From NCBI GenBank assembly GCA_009841405.1, contig VXLV01000100.1:1-54611 (forward strand): a stretch of 54,611 nt of DNA, written 5' to 3'. This DNA comes from Chloroflexota bacterium. GTDB taxonomy: Bacteria; Chloroflexota; Anaerolineae; Aggregatilineales; Phototrophicaceae. Made by a program: the position numbers and the translations under genes. The first letter of the stretch is position 1; the number at the start of each line of letters is the position of its first letter. The notes under the pieces were generated by a model, which worked only from the letters and a program-made list of their open reading frames with translations, did not search any database and was not told where the DNA came from. Positions 44,688-52,671 of the stretch are shown here, piece after piece.

Positions 44688-45209
44688 ATGTATTCCAGTG
44701 GCGACCAGATCATCCATCCCCGCTATGGTGCCGGAACCATTGTCGGCAAAAAGAAGTTAACCTTCAAAGGCAAGACGCGCTCCTATCACGTGGTTGAGCT
44801 GGTGGGCAACCGCGGCGAGGTGATGATCCCGGTCGAAGTGGCGACTGATATGAATATCCGCCCGGCAATTGAAGATCTGACCATTATTGAAGAAGTTTTC
44901 GCCCTGCCGCCGGCCCAACTGTCCGATGACTATCGCACCCGCCAAGCCAAAATCCAGAAGCAAATCCAAACCCGCGAGCCGCATGCCATGGCCGAAGCCC
45001 TGCGCGACCTCTACTGGCGAGAGCAAAACGACAAGCTGACATCGGTTGAACTGAAAATGAAGAGCAGCCTGATCAAAATGCTCAGCCATGAGATCGCGGT
45101 GATCTGCGCCGAAACGACCGTGGAGAAGGCGAACAGTCAATTGATGGGCATGCTGCACCGCATGATTCAGCGCGATGAGCCGGAGAGCGACGAACCCGAG
45201 TCAGCCTGA
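44688..45209 (+). CDS. CarD/CdnL-family RNA polymerase-binding regulator
   Basis: 173-aa global regulator. The N-terminal RNA polymerase-interacting domain (Tudor-like, about 1-60: GDQIIHPRYGAGTIVGKKKL) binds the beta subunit. A helical C-terminal part (about 85-165) contacts promoter DNA and stabilises open complexes, affecting rRNA and many other promoters. Similar domains occur in transcription-repair coupling factor. GGAG lies 7 nt before ATG. Monocistronic with a long leader; the next gene is convergent. Confidence 0.93.
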   Translation: MYSSGDQIIHPRYGAGTIVGKKKLTFKGKTRSYHVVELVGNRGEVMIPVEVATDMNIRPAIEDLTIIEEVFALPPAQLSDDYRTRQAKIQKQIQTREPHAMAEALRDLYWREQNDKLTSVELKMKSSLIKMLSHEIAVICAETTVEKANSQLMGMLHRMIQRDEPESDEPESA

Positions 45210-45216
45210 TTGACCT

Positions 45217-46047
45217 TCAGTCAGCCGTTTCCAACTTGAAGCGACCGACGCCGCCCTGGTAGCGTATGATGATCGATTGCTCGGCATCGGCGTAATCGGC
45301 GCTCTGCCATACCAGCCGCGACTTCGCTGTGTTCTCCCCGGAGACGCGGGCGAAGGTCGGCGGCAGTTCGATCGCCCCCAGCCCCGCTTTCGCCTCGACG
45401 CGCGCGGCCAGGCTGGGCGACGCGCAAATGTGTACGGCGCCCAAACCGCCTTTGATATCCAGCTCGCCAAAGGCGGCGGCCGGGATCATCACCTCGGTGA
45501 TGCCGACGCCGCCGCGGATTCTCGCTGCCAGCGGCGTTCCCGGCGCCGGCAGCTTCACCAGCGTCTTGCCCACGCCCGTCTCCAGACGCAGCGCTTCGAT
45601 ATGCAGGCCGCCGAGGTCGATTTCGGCCTCGCCCACGCCAGCGGCGATGCCCAGGCGAATAGGCAGACCCCGCGCCAGGGAGATGTCCCAGCGCAAATCC
45701 CGCGCCCGGCCCGCGAGCGCGCCGAGTTCACTCGCGACGCTGCAACGCTGTCGCAGCGATATGACGCGCTCGGCAGCGCCGATGACATCGAACTCATATT
45801 CGCCGACGTAAGTGAGCTCGGCTTCAAACAGATTGGGCGAGCCCGGCGCCAGCGCCGTAATGCTGGCCTGGCCCACGGGAAAGGCAATCTCAATCCGCGC
45901 GCGCTCGGCATTGTCAAGCGCTTCGCTTAGAGACGCTGTCCTGGTTTCCGCCCTGCCGCCGGTCGCGCCAGTGACGAATTGCCCGGCCCGCACGTTCAAA
46001 TGCTCCAGATCCAGCGACCGTTCGACTTTTCTTCGCTCTCGGCTCAT
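45217..46047 (-). CDS. Toast_rack / DUF2154-like protein
   Basis: 276-aa protein without a signal peptide or membrane segment. The segment from about 45 (ARIEIAFPVGQASITALAPG then LFEAELTYVGEYEFDV) looks like the toast_rack N-terminal domain. The rest is a series of short beta strands with recurrent G(V/L)G-(A/T)-(I/V) units (GVGEAEIDL, GVGKTLVKL, GVGITEVMI, GLGAVHICA, GLGAIELPP), as in LiaF/DUF4097-type bacterial adhesin-like beta solenoids. Family function is unclear; some relatives sit with envelope-stress regulators. GAGG is 10 nt before ATG 46047. It is convergent with CarD (7-nt gap). Confidence 0.7.
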   Translation of the reverse strand: MSRERRKVERSLDLEHLNVRAGQFVTGATGGRAETRTASLSEALDNAERARIEIAFPVGQASITALAPGSPNLFEAELTYVGEYEFDVIGAAERVISLRQRCSVASELGALAGRARDLRWDISLARGLPIRLGIAAGVGEAEIDLGGLHIEALRLETGVGKTLVKLPAPGTPLAARIRGGVGITEVMIPAAAFGELDIKGGLGAVHICASPSLAARVEAKAGLGAIELPPTFARVSGENTAKSRLVWQSADYADAEQSIIIRYQGGVGRFKLETAD

Positions 46048-46202
46048 GCGCGCGGCTCCTCAACTCGTCCCCTGTTGCAGTATACGCATCCCGGTGGGAT
46101 TCAAGCTCGCACATGTTAGGGTCGCATGGCTACCTGTTAAATTGCCACCGAAGTTACATAGTGAAATTGAGGGCACAGAGGCTATTTGTCCAAATCTTTT
46201 GT

Positions 46203-46271
46203 GGGCGAGCCAAGGCTCGCCCCTACATCAAAATCTCTGTGGTCTCTGTGGTCTCTGTGGTTGATTTTTTT
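46203..46271. repeat. Family A hairpin followed by a family B repeat
   Basis: A family A hairpin (46203-46228, arms GGGCGAGCC/GGCTCGCCC, 2-nt loop) stands directly beside a minus-strand family B repeat (46233-46262) made of three perfect CTCTGTGGT units, then eight T. This is the only place where both families touch. It lies in the 340-base gap between the toast_rack-like gene and a small membrane-protein gene, which otherwise holds only a promoter. Confidence 0.75.
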
Positions 46272-46323
46272 TGCGCGACTTGCATGGAACTACCTGGTCT
46301 GCTTTGGAGTCGCAGGATTCCAC

Positions 46324-46353
46324 TTGTCCAGTGGGCGGCAAAGGCACTATACT
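46324..46353 (+). promoter_or_regulatory. Sigma70-like promoter for the small membrane protein
   Basis: TTGTCC (46324-46329) and TATACT (46348-46353) with 18-nt spacing, about 35 nt before ATG 46388. The hexamers equal those of the beta-helix array promoter. Confidence 0.6.
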
Positions 46354-46387
46354 TGTCGCAGCGTAGGCAAGTCAGGAATCCGAACTT

Positions 46388-46681
46388 ATGGAAAACAACC
46401 CCGCGGTCAAATGGGTGCTGCGGCATCCGCGCATTAGCGCTTGGGTCGTGCTGGCCACTGGCATGGTGGCGCTGCTCGCGCACGAAGCGCGCAATGTCGG
46501 CCTCCTGCCCTCGCAGTGGGTTGCGCTGATCGTCGCCACCGTTTTGGTCGCCGGCGCCTGCATCTGGATCATCAGCTGGGAAGACAAAGACGACCCGGCG
46601 GACGAGGCCGAAGTCAGCGCGGCCGATGACAGCGTTGCGGAATCGGCAGAGCCGGCGCCAAAGGCCGAAGGCGCCGCTTAA
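46388..46681 (+). CDS. Small membrane protein with two transmembrane segments
   Basis: 97 aa. Two hydrophobic helices are visible at about 17-33 (ISAWVVLATGMVALLA) and 42-62 (QWVALIVATVLVAGACIWII), followed by a long acidic, Ala-rich tail (EDKDDPADEAEVSAADD...). The N-terminus has three basic residues, so both ends are probably cytoplasmic. No family is recognised. It has its own promoter and a ribosome site AGGA 10 nt upstream. Function is unknown. Confidence 0.75.
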   Translation: MENNPAVKWVLRHPRISAWVVLATGMVALLAHEARNVGLLPSQWVALIVATVLVAGACIWIISWEDKDDPADEAEVSAADDSVAESAEPAPKAEGAA

Positions 46682-46765
46682 GCTCCCCATATCTATTCTA
46701 GGATCAGCCGCCGTTCGCCGTCTGAACGATCGGGAACACGGGCCGCGCATCCCGGCGACTTTCGC

Positions 46766-46788
46766 ACGGGCGAACCGGTGGCTCGCCT
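46766..46788. repeat. Degenerate family A hairpin
   Basis: CGGGCGAACC-GGT-GGCTCGCC resembles the family A arms but has mismatches and lacks the full GTAGG lead. It lies between the small membrane-protein gene and the acetyltransferase gene and overlaps an in-frame extension of the latter. Confidence 0.45.
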
Positions 46789-46840
46789 GTCTAGTAATAC
46801 AGCGAATCCATCTATCTCTGCCAACGCAGGGCCACGCGAT

Positions 46841-47365
46841 ATGACCCAGCCCAAGGCCCGGCTCACGCGCCCGCACCGGCGCTACAAAGCCAGCTATATT
46901 GACGCCCTGTGGGAGTTCATTAGCGAGGGGCGCGCTGCGACCTGGCATCCCGAGATTCTGCGGCGGCGTTTCGACGAGTATCTGCGCGTCTTGCGGCAAG
47001 CCGAAAGCGAACCGCTGGCGGGCATGGTTCCGGCCTCGCGCTTCTGGCTGATCGGCGACACTGATCATTACCTCGGCGATGTCGATGTCCGGCACTGCCT
47101 GAACGAGGCGCTTGGCCGCTACGGCGGGCATATCGGCTACAACATTCGCCCCTCCGAGCGGCGCAAAGGCTACGGCAAATTGATCTGCCGGCTAGGCATT
47201 CTGGAAGCGCGCAAGCTCGGCATCGGCGACATTCTCATCACCTGCGACGATGACAACATCGGCTCGCGCAAAGTTATCGAAGCCAACGGCGGGCGCTTCC
47301 AAGACCGAATCGATAATGGCCGCGCGGTCCTGACGCGGCGTTACTGGATTCTGGCCGGCGAATGA
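46841..47365 (+). CDS. GNAT-family acetyltransferase (COG3981 type)
   Basis: 174-aa cytoplasmic acetyltransferase. The acetyl-CoA pyrophosphate loop reads RPSERRKGYGK (about 106-116), preceded by the characteristic VDVRHCLNEALGRYGGHIGY and followed by ILITCDDDNIGSRKVIEANGG and RYWIL. This order matches the uncharacterised predicted-acetyltransferase group COG3981. ATG 46841 is chosen because the residues before it (from 46778) come from a degenerate repeat and align with nothing. Substrate unknown. The next gene is convergent, 7 nt away. Confidence 0.9.
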   Translation: MTQPKARLTRPHRRYKASYIDALWEFISEGRAATWHPEILRRRFDEYLRVLRQAESEPLAGMVPASRFWLIGDTDHYLGDVDVRHCLNEALGRYGGHIGYNIRPSERRKGYGKLICRLGILEARKLGIGDILITCDDDNIGSRKVIEANGGRFQDRIDNGRAVLTRRYWILAGE

Positions 47366-47372
47366 AGCCGGC

Positions 47373-47771
47373 TCAGCGCAGCATCTTGCATTCGCCAGCG
47401 GCGCAATCGGGCCGCTCATTGCCGAGCAGCGCGTTGATGCGGTAGCGCCGCCGCGCGATGAAGCGGTAGACCCGCCGCCCGACCGCCTCCGCGCCCGGCA
47501 GCCGCAGCAGCAGCCACAGCGGCAAGCCCAATGGCGCTTCCCTGAGCATGCGCCGCGAGCCCGCGAAGCCGGCGTAAACTGTTCCGCGTTCATCGATCAC
47601 ATGAATCTCGGCCAGCAGCTGCTCGAACACGAGCTCGGGGTAACGGTTTTGCCACAGGGCGCGGTCATGCAGGTTGATGAACTCGATCCGCTTCAGCCAA
47701 TCAAGGGCGCGCATGGTTTCACAAGTCGATCGACATATCACGCAGTTGCCATCGTAAAGCGCTGTCAGCAT
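47373..47771 (-). CDS. DCC-family thiol-disulfide oxidoreductase (DUF393)
   Basis: 132 aa. The hallmark is YDGNCVICRSTC at 6-17: a DG-C--C redox motif with Cys10 and Cys13 in a predicted thioredoxin-like fold. A conserved DRGTVYAGF region and an Arg-rich helix follow. Members occur widely in bacteria and some plants; partners are poorly known. A purine-rich site (AGAAAG) lies about 8-9 nt before ATG, and a perfect TATAAT is found about 30 nt upstream. Confidence 0.9.
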   Translation of the reverse strand: MLTALYDGNCVICRSTCETMRALDWLKRIEFINLHDRALWQNRYPELVFEQLLAEIHVIDERGTVYAGFAGSRRMLREAPLGLPLWLLLRLPGAEAVGRRVYRFIARRRYRINALLGNERPDCAAGECKMLR

Positions 47772-47800
47772 CGTTTTGCTTTCTTCTGCCGGCGACGCTC

Positions 47801-47829
47801 ATTATACCAAGCGCGGCCCACCACATTAA
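47801..47829 (-). promoter_or_regulatory. Promoter for the DCC gene
   Basis: Minus-strand TATAAT (47801-47806) with TTAATG (47824-47829) at 17 nt. The -10 is perfect and the -35 weak. The family A pair begins 12 nt further upstream. Confidence 0.5.
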
Positions 47830-47841
47830 CGGAAAAGCCTT

Positions 47842-47911
47842 GTAGGGGCGACCTATCAGGTCGCCTGCCTTTACGAGCCAGTTATCGGGCGACTTAATAA
47901 GTCGCCCCTAC
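47842..47911. repeat. Family A hairpins, inverted pair
   Basis: Left hairpin: arms GGGCGACCT/AGGTCGCC, loop ATC. Right hairpin: arms GGGCGACTT/AAGTCGCCC, loop AAT. Leads point outward. The pair sits in the divergent gap between the DCC gene and the SbcC-like gene. Confidence 0.85.
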
Positions 47912-48010
47912 GATTTCGCCTGCTGGAATTCGCGTGATTAGCCTGGCGCTACTTCGGCGCCTCTGTGGTAAAACTTAATGGCCGTCTACCGCATTTTTGG
48001 ATGCCGCCGA

Positions 48011-50554
48011 ATGCTCCCGACCCGACTGGAACTGCGCAACTTCCTGGCTTACCGCGCGCCGCCGCCCATCAACTTCGAGGGCGTCGATCTGGCTTGCTTG
48101 TCAGGCGACAACGGCGTCGGCAAATCATCGCTGCTGGACGCCATCACCTGGGCGCTTTGGGGCCGCGCCCGCGCCAAACGCGATGAAGAACTCATCCACA
48201 TCGGCCAGGATGAAATGCGCGCGCAGCTTGACTTCATGCAAGACGGCGCTCGCTACCGCGTCATCAGGCGGCGCGCGCGGGCCGGCCGCGGCAGCCGCGG
48301 CGCGCTTGATCTGCTGGCCTGGGACGCGGGGGCTTCGCCGCGCATCCTCAACCAGGGCGGTATCCGGCGTACGCAAGAGCAAATCAACGATCTGCTGCGC
48401 CTCGACTATGAGACCTTTGTACACTCGGCCTTCTTGCAGCAAGGCCGCGCCGATGCCTTCACCCTCAAGACCGCCGCCGAGCGGGTTCGCGTTCTGTCCG
48501 ATATCCTGGGCCTGGAGCGCTGGACGCAATATGAGAGCGACGCGAAAGGGCGGCTGGCGGCGCTCAACGCGCAGGCCGATATCGTGCGCAGCGATATCAG
48601 CCGCATTGACGATGAAATCAAGCGCGAGCCAGGCTTGCGGGCTGAACTGGACGAGCTGGCCCAAGCGCTTGAATCTACGCAAGCGCAGCTCGATCAAGCC
48701 AGCGAACATTACCAGCAAGTAGCCAGTGCGGCGGCGCTGCTGCGCCTGGCGCGCGAGAATCGAGCCGAAACCGAGCGCCTGGTCGTTAGCCACCGCGATG
48801 ACATGGAAATCGCGCATGCTGAAATCCAGCGCCAAGACGAAAAGATCGCCGACTACCAGCGCATGATCGCGCAAGCCGATTCCATTCAGGCGGGTTATCA
48901 GCAGCTGGTTGCGGCGCGTGAGAATCAAGACCAGGCGTTGCAGCAGTTGGCGCGCCATCAGGAACGCGACCGGCAGATACACCGGCTCGAACGGAAGCTG
49001 GCTGAGCAGCGCGCCGATTTGACGCGCGAAGCCGGGGTCATTCGCGAGCGCATCAAGGGCCTGGAGGTCACAAGCAAGGACGCAGCCGCAATCGATCTGG
49101 AGGCGCTGCAAAGCGAGTTGCGGACCTTGCAAGCGCTGGATGCCCGGCGCGACACGGCCATTCAGGCGCGCCGGAAGCAGGCTGCGCGGCGCGCCAAATC
49201 TGCGGCGCGGCTGGACGGCCTCGAAGCCGAGGGCCGGGCGCTGAACCGGCGGCTCGAACAGCTGCGGCAGGTCGAGGGCCCGGCCTGTCCACTCTGCGGC
49301 CAAGCGCTGACGGAAGCGCATCGCGACCAAACCTTGGCGCAGTTGCGCGCCGAGCGCGACGCCCTGCGGGGAACTTACCGCGAGTGCGCCGGCCAAATCC
49401 GCGCCTTCGACGCCGAAGGCCGCGCGCTGGATAAGGAGCTGGAGCGCTGGTCGCTGCAGCTGAAGGACCTGCCCGCGCTCCAGCAGCGCTTCGGCGCCGC
49501 CCGCGAACAGCGCCGCCGCGCTGAAGAAGCCGCCGAGGCAATCACGCTGGAGGCGGACAAACTCGCGCGCATAGAAGCGCGGCTCAACCTGGAGGATTAC
49601 GGCCAAGAGGCGCGCTCGCAGTTGGACGCGCTCATGTCGCAGGTTGAGACTGACGCCGCCGCCGTCGCCGATATCCAGTCGCAGCTGGATAGCCATGCCG
49701 CCTTCGATCGTCAACACAGCCAACTGGAATTCGCCCGGGCCAACTTGCCCGACGCGCTGCGCAGCCGTGACCAAACTGCGCAGCGCCTGGCGAAACTGCG
49801 CGAGTCGTTGGCCGCGGGCGAAGAGAAACTGCGCGCGCTCGCCGACGAGATCGAGTCGCTTGCGGCGCAACTGGCGGATGAAGACGCGCGCCGCGATGCT
49901 GTCGAGATCCACCGGAGCGAGGCGCAGCGGCTGCGCGAAGCGATCGCCATCGGCCAGCAAGAATTGAACGCCATCGCCGCTGGCCGCGAAAGCAAAGCCC
50001 GCTTGAGCGAGAAACTCGCTGACCTGGAAGCGCAGGCGAGCCTGACCAGTGAACTGCGCGCGTCATTCGGCAAACTGGGCGTGCCGGCGATGATCATCGA
50101 AACGGTCATTCCCGAGCTGGAGCAGGAAGCCAATGACTTGCTCGGGCGCATGAGCGACGGGCGGATGAAGCTGCGACTGGATACGCAGCGCGAACGCGTC
50201 GACGGCAAGCTCGACGAGACCCTCGACATCACCATCGCTGACGAGCTGGGCGCGCGCCCCTACGAACTCTACAGCGGCGGCGAGGCTTTCCGCATCAACT
50301 TCGCCATCCGCATCGCGCTTTCGAAATTGCTCGCCCGGCGCGCCGGCGCTCAACTGCGCGCGCTATTCATCGACGAAGGTTTCGGCGGCCAGGACGAAGC
50401 CGGCCGCGCCAAAATGCTCGACGCCATCCGGGCAATCAGAAGCGACTTTGACCTGATCCTGGTCATCACGCATATCGATGAATTGCGTGACAGCTTCCCG
50501 CAGCGCCTGCTGGTGACAAAGACCGCCGCTGGCAGCCAGGTGACAATCCGCTAA
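48011..50554 (+). CDS. SbcC/Rad50-like SMC ATPase
   Basis: 847-aa DNA-repair type ATPase. Walker A GDNGVGKSS is at 32-40, two long coiled-coil arms are rich in Glu, Arg, Ala and Gln, and a zinc-hook CPLC (Cys426, Cys429) lies between them. The C-terminal lobe has signature ELYSGGEAFRINFAIRIALS and Walker B LRALFIDEGFGGQD. Such proteins pair with the SbcD/Mre11 nuclease to process hairpins and broken ends. No SbcD gene is present here. ATG 48011 (LPTRLELRNFLAYR) aligns with family N-termini; ATG 47978 adds 11 unaligned residues. Confidence 0.92.
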   Translation: MLPTRLELRNFLAYRAPPPINFEGVDLACLSGDNGVGKSSLLDAITWALWGRARAKRDEELIHIGQDEMRAQLDFMQDGARYRVIRRRARAGRGSRGALDLLAWDAGASPRILNQGGIRRTQEQINDLLRLDYETFVHSAFLQQGRADAFTLKTAAERVRVLSDILGLERWTQYESDAKGRLAALNAQADIVRSDISRIDDEIKREPGLRAELDELAQALESTQAQLDQASEHYQQVASAAALLRLARENRAETERLVVSHRDDMEIAHAEIQRQDEKIADYQRMIAQADSIQAGYQQLVAARENQDQALQQLARHQERDRQIHRLERKLAEQRADLTREAGVIRERIKGLEVTSKDAAAIDLEALQSELRTLQALDARRDTAIQARRKQAARRAKSAARLDGLEAEGRALNRRLEQLRQVEGPACPLCGQALTEAHRDQTLAQLRAERDALRGTYRECAGQIRAFDAEGRALDKELERWSLQLKDLPALQQRFGAAREQRRRAEEAAEAITLEADKLARIEARLNLEDYGQEARSQLDALMSQVETDAAAVADIQSQLDSHAAFDRQHSQLEFARANLPDALRSRDQTAQRLAKLRESLAAGEEKLRALADEIESLAAQLADEDARRDAVEIHRSEAQRLREAIAIGQQELNAIAAGRESKARLSEKLADLEAQASLTSELRASFGKLGVPAMIIETVIPELEQEANDLLGRMSDGRMKLRLDTQRERVDGKLDETLDITIADELGARPYELYSGGEAFRINFAIRIALSKLLARRAGAQLRALFIDEGFGGQDEAGRAKMLDAIRAIRSDFDLILVITHIDELRDSFPQRLLVTKTAAGSQVTIR

Positions 50555-50573
50555 ACTCACGCAGGTCGAATCC

Positions 50574-50641
50574 GTGGGGGCGACCTATTGGGTCGCCCGC
50601 CGCATAGCGATTGTGTAGGGGCGCCTCTGTGAGTCGCCCGC
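50574..50641 (+). repeat. Two family A hairpins, same orientation
   Basis: Hairpins at 50574-50600 (arms GGGCGACCT/GGGTCGCCC, loop ATT) and 50615-50641 (GGGCGCCTC/GAGTCGCCC, loop TGT). Unlike the inverted pairs, both have the same orientation. The block, including the bases between hairpins, is repeated at 51427-51492 in front of the second dioxygenase gene, so it was copied with that gene. Confidence 0.85.
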
Positions 50642-50655
50642 CGAAAGGAGAAATT

Positions 50656-51405
50656 ATTCCTAAAGACGCCACCAACAACCAACTCACCCGCGCCGAAGTC
50701 GACTTCTTCGTCGAAAACGGCTACCTCGGCCCCTACGCCGCCATGTCGCCGGCCGAGATGGCCACGGTTCGCCGCCAGATCGAGGCGGACGTCCTGGCCA
50801 GCGACGGCCCCAACTCGCGTTCGCGCGGCCAATCCCGCCACATGGACCAGCCGGTCGTCTACGACCTCGCCACGCATCCCGCCATCATCGACCGCATCGC
50901 TGGCATACTGGGACCGGACCTTGTCGTGTGGGCCACCAACTTCTGGAACAAAGCGCCCGGCGGCGCCGAGATCCCCTGGCACCAGGACATCAACTTCTGG
51001 CCGCTGGAGCCGCCGCTCAACACATCCGCCTGGATCGCCATCGACGAGGTAACGGTCGAGAATTCCTGCGTGCAGATCATCCCCGGCTCGCATCGGCAGT
51101 CGCTGCCGCACACCAAGGCCACGGGTGTGGCCTTCGGCAAAATGGCCGATCCAGACGCCTTTGACGCGACCGGCGCGATCAACATGGAGTTGAAACCCGG
51201 CGAGTTCTTTATCTTCAGCGAGCGCACCTTGCACCGATCAAGCGTAAACACCTCTGACAAACGCCGCCTCGGCATGTCCGTCCGCGTAACCCTGCCCATC
51301 GTACATATCGGCCAGGACGGCTCGCCGCTGCACGAAGGGCATACCGCGATACTCGCAAGGGGCAAAGACCGCATGGGCTTCAACCGCTACGCCGGCCGCC
51401 CGTAA
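50656..51405 (+). CDS. Phytanoyl-CoA dioxygenase family protein, copy 1 (ATT start likely)
   Basis: 249-aa Fe(II)/2-oxoglutarate-dependent dioxygenase of the PhyH superfamily. The iron ligands are His109 and Asp111 (PWHQDINFW) and His193 (TLHRSSVNTSDKRR); the following Arg binds 2-oxoglutarate. Such enzymes hydroxylate small molecules; substrate here unknown. The paralog copy 2 aligns codon for codon, and its ATG corresponds to ATT 50656 here, with AAAGGAG 5 nt upstream. Other in-frame starts (TTG 50611, GTG near 50629) lie inside the repeat. So ATT is the likely start, or the start has been lost. Confidence 0.85.
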   Translation: MPKDATNNQLTRAEVDFFVENGYLGPYAAMSPAEMATVRRQIEADVLASDGPNSRSRGQSRHMDQPVVYDLATHPAIIDRIAGILGPDLVVWATNFWNKAPGGAEIPWHQDINFWPLEPPLNTSAWIAIDEVTVENSCVQIIPGSHRQSLPHTKATGVAFGKMADPDAFDATGAINMELKPGEFFIFSERTLHRSSVNTSDKRRLGMSVRVTLPIVHIGQDGSPLHEGHTAILARGKDRMGFNRYAGRP

Positions 51406-51426
51406 TGCGCGCGCCCATACAACACC

Positions 51427-51492
51427 GTAGGGGCGACCTATCAGGTCGCCCGCCGCAAAGCGATTGTGTAGGGGCGACTCTGTGAGTCGCCC
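51427..51492 (+). repeat. Two family A hairpins, same orientation (copied block)
   Basis: Hairpins at 51427-51453 (arms GGGCGACCT/AGGTCGCCC) and 51468-51492 (GGGCGACTC/GAGTCGCCC). Both are perfectly paired here, while the upstream copy of the block has a mismatch in each. The start-to-start distance to that block is 853 bp. Confidence 0.85.
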
Positions 51493-51508
51493 ACAGGAAG
51501 GACGACTA

Positions 51509-52279
51509 ATGCTTAAGGATGACCCCAACAACCAACTAACCCGCGCCGAAGTCGACTTCTACGTCGAAAACGGCTACCTCGGCCCCTATGCGGCAATGTC
51601 CCCTGCCGAAATGGCGCCCATCCGCCAGGAGATCGAAAGCAAGGTCCTCAAGGCCGCCGGTCCCAACCCGCGCCGCCCGATGCAGTCGCGCCACATGGAC
51701 AATGCCGCCGTCTACGACCTGGCCGCCCACCCCGCCATCATTGACCGTATCGCCGGCCTGCTCGGGCCGGACCTGGTCGTCTGGACCACCAATTTCTGGC
51801 TGAAAGATCCCGGCGGCGCGGAAATCCCCTGGCACCAGGACATCAACTTCTGGCCAATCGAGCCGCCCGTGAACGTATCCGCCTGGATCGCCATCGACGA
51901 CGTCACTACCGAGAATTCCTGTCTGCAGATTATCCCCGGCTCGCATCGTCAATCCGTGCCGCACTTGCGCGCCACCGCAGACATGGCCATCCACGAGATG
52001 GCGGATCCCGAGTCCTACAATGTCAGCCAGGCGGTCAGCATGGAGCTAAAGCCCGGCGAATTCTTCTTGTTCAGCGAGCGCCTGCTGCACGCTTCCGGCA
52101 GGAATACTTCCGACAAGCGCCGCCTCGGCCTGGCCATCCGCGTGACGCTGCCGATAGTTCACATCTTCCAGGACACGCACCTGCACCCGGGGCACACCGC
52201 TATCCTCGCCAAGGGCAAAGACGTCATGGGCTTCAACCGCTACGCGGGCCGCCCAACGAACCCGCCAACGTTGATGTAG
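51509..52279 (+). CDS. Phytanoyl-CoA dioxygenase family protein, copy 2
   Basis: 256 aa, tandem paralog of the preceding gene with the same metal-binding set: His109, Asp111 (PWHQDINFW) and His194 (LLHASGRNTSDKRR). LKPGEFFLFSERLLH and the final VMGFNRYAGRP are shared. GGAAGG precedes ATG 51509 by 8 nt. It carries a short C-terminal extension (TNPPTLM) relative to copy 1, and its TAG stop is part of the GTAGG lead of a family A hairpin. The two enzymes may work on related substrates; nothing nearby indicates which. Confidence 0.92.
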   Translation: MLKDDPNNQLTRAEVDFYVENGYLGPYAAMSPAEMAPIRQEIESKVLKAAGPNPRRPMQSRHMDNAAVYDLAAHPAIIDRIAGLLGPDLVVWTTNFWLKDPGGAEIPWHQDINFWPIEPPVNVSAWIAIDDVTTENSCLQIIPGSHRQSVPHLRATADMAIHEMADPESYNVSQAVSMELKPGEFFLFSERLLHASGRNTSDKRRLGLAIRVTLPIVHIFQDTHLHPGHTAILAKGKDVMGFNRYAGRPTNPPTLM

Positions 52280-52345
52280 GGGCGACTCTGTGAGTCGCCC
52301 GCAATTTCGTTCCACTCTCGGGCGACATAGTATGTCGCCCCTACG
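52276..52345. repeat. Family A hairpins, inverted pair overlapping a stop codon
   Basis: Left hairpin 52276-52301 (arms GGGCGACTC/GAGTCGCCC, loop TGT) has its GTAG lead overlapping the dioxygenase stop (TAG 52277-52279). Right hairpin 52320-52345 (arms GGGCGACAT/ATGTCGCCC, loop AGT) is inverted. Confidence 0.85.
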
Positions 52346-52371
52346 TTCGCTGCTGTGGGGGGTGCGGGGGA

Positions 52372-52584
52372 CTAACCCAGCTTCCGCCGCAGCTCGTCCA
52401 TCGCCGCGCGCGAACGCCGCCGCAGCTGGGCGCGGAAATGCGCCGCTTCAATCGCGCTGTACTTGCTGCGGACGATACCGACGATCTCTTCCGTGCATGT
52501 TGTGCAAAACACGCTCTCCGCGTCAGAAAACGCGGCCGGCGGCAGTTCTTGTTCGCAGCGCACACAGGGTTTGAGGTCTGTCAA
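52372..52584 (-). CDS. Small Zn-ribbon-like protein
   Basis: 70 aa. Two CxxC knuckles (CVRC at about 7-10, CTTC at about 27-30) can bind one zinc ion; a basic amphipathic helix rich in Arg and Ala follows. The frame begins with TTG 52584, supported by AAGGAAG 8 nt upstream. No named family is recognised; small Zn-ribbon proteins often bind nucleic acids or other proteins. It is convergent with the dioxygenase gene across the repeat pair. Confidence 0.65.
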   Translation of the reverse strand: MTDLKPCVRCEQELPPAAFSDAESVFCTTCTEEIVGIVRSKYSAIEAAHFRAQLRRRSRAAMDELRRKLG

Positions 52585-52671
52585 CGGCGTGACTTCCTTT
52601 CAGTAAGCCGGCTATTGTACGCGAACCCGCCCTTGTTTGGAATACGCATCCCAACCGCTGCCGCGCGCGAT

